The position numbers and the translations under genes were made by a program. DNA of 24,406 nt from Verrucomicrobia bacterium UBA6015. GTDB taxonomy: Bacteria > Verrucomicrobiota > Kiritimatiellia > UBA8416. Positions 22,262 to 24,406 of the stretch are shown in pieces. Position 1 is the first letter of the stretch. Each line of letters opens with the position of its first letter. The notes beneath the pieces were generated by a model. That model saw only the letters and a program-made list of their open reading frames with translations, ran no database searches and was not told the DNA's origin. The stretch spans positions 1 through 24,406 of the forward strand of contig DIZZ01000197.1 in NCBI GenBank assembly GCA_002428045.1, given 5' to 3'.

Positions 22262-24406
22262 TCACGGTGCGGTGACTTTGATGCGGGCGAAACGTTTGGC
22301 GGAGGAATGGGAATCGGTGATGGTGACGCGTTCGAAGGTGGCGTCGAGCGCGGTGACGTCTTCGGTGGTCGCGGGGTTGGTGGCCCACGAGCCTGGGCTG
22401 AGATCGTTGCTGAATTCGACGGCGTATGTGATACCGCTGTTTGAGCTGGCCTTGCGCCGGATGAAGGTGATCTGGAGTTTGCTGGAGGGGGTTTCGAGCG
22501 TTCCGAAGGGGAGGCCGGCAAACCCGGAGGGGGATAGTGTTTGGGCGTTGAAGGTCTGGGGGGTGGCGGCCTGACCAGCTCCTGAGCCGATCATGTTGAA
22601 TGCGTATTTGAGGAGGTTGGGCACGTTGTCGTTGGCGGGCTTGGCTCTGGGGCCGCTGATGGCCTCGGTGGTGAGATCGGTGCCGGTGAAGTTGATGAGG
22701 CGCCAAGCGGCATAGGTATTTGCCGCGACGGTCTCCGTGAGTTCGATGGTGGTGACCGAGTAGCCGGGGAGGGAAATAAGCCAGCGGGTGAGGTCAATGG
22801 CGGATTCGCCGACCGCAGTCGGAACATTCGATGCGCGTGTCAACCGGAAGAGGCGCGCGTGGCCGGCGAGAGCGAGTCCGTTGAAGCCGACCGCTTGAGA
22901 GGTGTTGGAACGGTTGATCGCGACGATTACGATCCGGGTGGGGGCGGACGAATCGCGGCTGACATAGGCGGAGACTTTGGCGGTATCACTGGACGCGGAA
23001 GCGAGCGAGGTGTCGCCGAACGATCCTTGGGCGCCGTCGTAGTCGCGAAACATCCGGAACCCTGCGATGTCGAATGTCGCGCTGGAGGGGGCTTGTAGAG
23101 GCCAGTAGTTGGCGGCAAAGAGGCCGTTCTGCCCGAAGATGCCAAGGTTGTCGGCGACGGCGATCGCCCCCGCGATGTGGTTGGCACCGCCGTTGTTCCA
23201 TTCGGTGATGGCAAGATCGGTGTTGGTCCATGCCGCGTCAATGCGTGCCCGGAGGCGCGGTAGCAGGAGGATCGGTCCGCCATACCACTGGCCGATCCAC
23301 GAGTTTTCGGTGTAGGTCGGGTCCCACAGGCTGCGGGGACTTTGCACGATCGTCTGGGCTTGCTCCTCGCTGAGGGTGGCGGAAGTGAGAGTGGTCACCC
23401 GCTCGCCGTTGATCGTTGCTTCGGGATACCAATGGATGTCGAACACATCGAGCAGTCTTCGGTTGTCGGCTTCGGATGCGGCTTTCAGTTCCTGAAGATA
23501 GTGGTCGAGGAACCAATAGCCGCCAGAGAATGACGGGTGCATTTGCCATGTCACCATGCCGCTGAAGCCGAAGTGTGCCGGCCCGAATATTTTGACCGTC
23601 GGAGCGACGTCCTTGATCGCCTTGGCAAGGGAGATCGTGTTGGAAATGTAGGTTTCGGGCGAGGGCATGTTGGTGGAAATTTCGGCGTGGGTATGGCTCC
23701 AGAGGTCTGGTTCATTATCGAGACTGATGAATGTTGGTGTGGTTGGGTCGGTGTAGATGCCGCCCGGAACGAGTTGATTCATCGCCCACACGAACTCGTC
23801 GGCATAGACAAAGTCGTCGTCCGTCGGTGGCTCGGTGGTGAAGGCACCGGCCGTGGCGATCGGTTTCCGGTAAACCAGTTGTTTGAACCGCGTCGCCAGT
23901 CTGGTGGAAAGCGGAGTGACGGCGGTGACATCGTCGCCGTTCTTATCGGCGGCCACATAACCGAGCATGGGCACGGTGTAGAGATGTGCGGTGCCGCGCG
24001 CGCGGTCGGTGCTGAGGATGGCGCGCACGGCCTCGCCGGGCACGGGGCTGGTTTCGAGATAGCCGTCGTTGTGATAAAACCAGTCGTTGCCGGCATTGGA
24101 GGCGTTGTTCTCCCAGTTGTAGGCGGTAAAGCGGTTTCCGCCGAGGCGATTGAGCGTCAGGTTATCAAGATAGTCGGAAGTCCACTGATAAAAATTCATC
24201 CCGTAGATCCACGGCGAGATCGGTTGTGTGGTGGCGGGATCGATGGTGATGACGACGGAGGCGGAGGTCGGAGGCGGGGGATCGATGATCGGCACGCTGC
24301 CCGTTAAAACCCCTTGGTTATCGGAGGAGTCTGTGGCGGTGATGCGGTAGTGGAACGTCGTGCCACGCGTTAGGCCGGTGAATGAGGCGCTGTGGTTGGT
24401 GGCGAT
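22262..24406 (-). CDS. Modular GH44 glycoside hydrolase (5' end beyond window)
   Basis: Glycoside hydrolase family 44, endo-acting on beta-1,4-glucans such as xyloglucan or cellulose. The frame is open to the window edge, so at least 714 residues. The first 37 are the end of a fibronectin-III-like domain (SFTGLTRGTTFHYRITATD), then a proline linker, then the GH44 domain with SPWIYGMNFYQW, the family mark NRLGGNRFTAYNWENNASN, the acid/base glutamate in SLDNEPDLW (codon at 23711-23713) and the nucleophile in ITEWNNGG (codon at 23201-23203), 170 residues apart as in known members. A beta-sandwich and a tail (LLKYAFN ... ITYAVEFSNDL ... RFARIKV) of a type common in Verrucomicrobia follow. The product is surely exported. 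It converges with the small lipoprotein gene. Confidence 0.9.
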   Translation of the reverse strand: MATNHSASFTGLTRGTTFHYRITATDSSDNQGVLTGSVPIIDPPPPTSASVVITIDPATTQPISPWIYGMNFYQWTSDYLDNLTLNRLGGNRFTAYNWENNASNAGNDWFYHNDGYLETSPVPGEAVRAILSTDRARGTAHLYTVPMLGYVAADKNGDDVTAVTPLSTRLATRFKQLVYRKPIATAGAFTTEPPTDDDFVYADEFVWAMNQLVPGGIYTDPTTPTFISLDNEPDLWSHTHAEISTNMPSPETYISNTISLAKAIKDVAPTVKIFGPAHFGFSGMVTWQMHPSFSGGYWFLDHYLQELKAASEADNRRLLDVFDIHWYPEATINGERVTTLTSATLSEEQAQTIVQSPRSLWDPTYTENSWIGQWYGGPILLLPRLRARIDAAWTNTDLAITEWNNGGANHIAGAIAVADNLGIFGQNGLFAANYWPLQAPSSATFDIAGFRMFRDYDGAQGSFGDTSLASASSDTAKVSAYVSRDSSAPTRIVIVAINRSNTSQAVGFNGLALAGHARLFRLTRASNVPTAVGESAIDLTRWLISLPGYSVTTIELTETVAANTYAAWRLINFTGTDLTTEAISGPRAKPANDNVPNLLKYAFNMIGSGAGQAATPQTFNAQTLSPSGFAGLPFGTLETPSSKLQITFIRRKASSNSGITYAVEFSNDLSPGSWATNPATTEDVTALDATFERVTITDSHSSAKRFARIKVTAP

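Noticed and set aside
22230..22706. Arg/His/Gln/Pro-rich minus-strand frame within the GH44 gene.
   Set aside because: Shadow frame of the GH44 C-terminal region; low-complexity composition and no start site.

Overview
The window looks like a chromosomal piece from a bacterium of the Planctomycetes-Verrucomicrobia-Chlamydiae (PVC) group, with Kiritimatiellota, Lentisphaerota or Verrucomicrobiota the best guesses. The reasons are a bacterial V-type ATPase operon in the order E - DUF2764 - A - B - D - I - K, which is the order known from Chlamydia; a formylglycine sulfatase; secretin-like proteins of a kind common in Kiritimatiellota-type genomes; and a GH44 glycosidase with a C-terminal tail typical of Verrucomicrobia. 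No 16S rRNA gene or other decisive marker is present, so the assignment is an inference.

Layout. From 10475 down to 154 (minus strand) runs one long gene series with short gaps or overlaps: a GAF-GGDEF signalling protein, the seven V-ATPase genes (9408 to 2173), a sulfatase 6 nt after atpK, and then msrB, here a predicted lipoprotein methionine sulfoxide reductase. The genes atpE/DUF2764 and atpA/atpB overlap, and atpD abuts atpI, so translation is probably coupled. Subunits C, F and G/H are not present; DUF2764 lies between E and A. From 10637 the plus strand carries a soluble hybrid histidine kinase/receiver whose stop codon overlaps the start of panC (pantothenate synthetase).

The convergent minus-strand block that follows begins at 18590 and runs to 12781: a polytopic membrane protein, a RhuM-Fic protein, a secretin-like exported protein that lacks its secretin core, an AbrB/PIN toxin-antitoxin pair, a decayed second copy of the secretin-like gene, purF, and the tmRNA gene ssrA. 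The tmRNA is complete, with a predicted tag ending in ALAA. The stretch from 14778 to 18590 is the accessory part of the window and shows duplication, deletion and frame change.

The last part holds a 1045-residue five-PAS hybrid histidine kinase (plus strand), a tiny lipoprotein-like gene, and on the minus strand a large modular GH44 glycoside hydrolase whose 5' end lies beyond the window. The kinases, the GGDEF protein, the polysaccharide hydrolase and the sulfatase suggest a free-living, signalling-rich polysaccharide degrader; the c-ring ligand pattern of the V-ATPase suggests sodium rather than proton coupling. No CRISPR array, insertion sequence, tRNA or phage gene was recognised.
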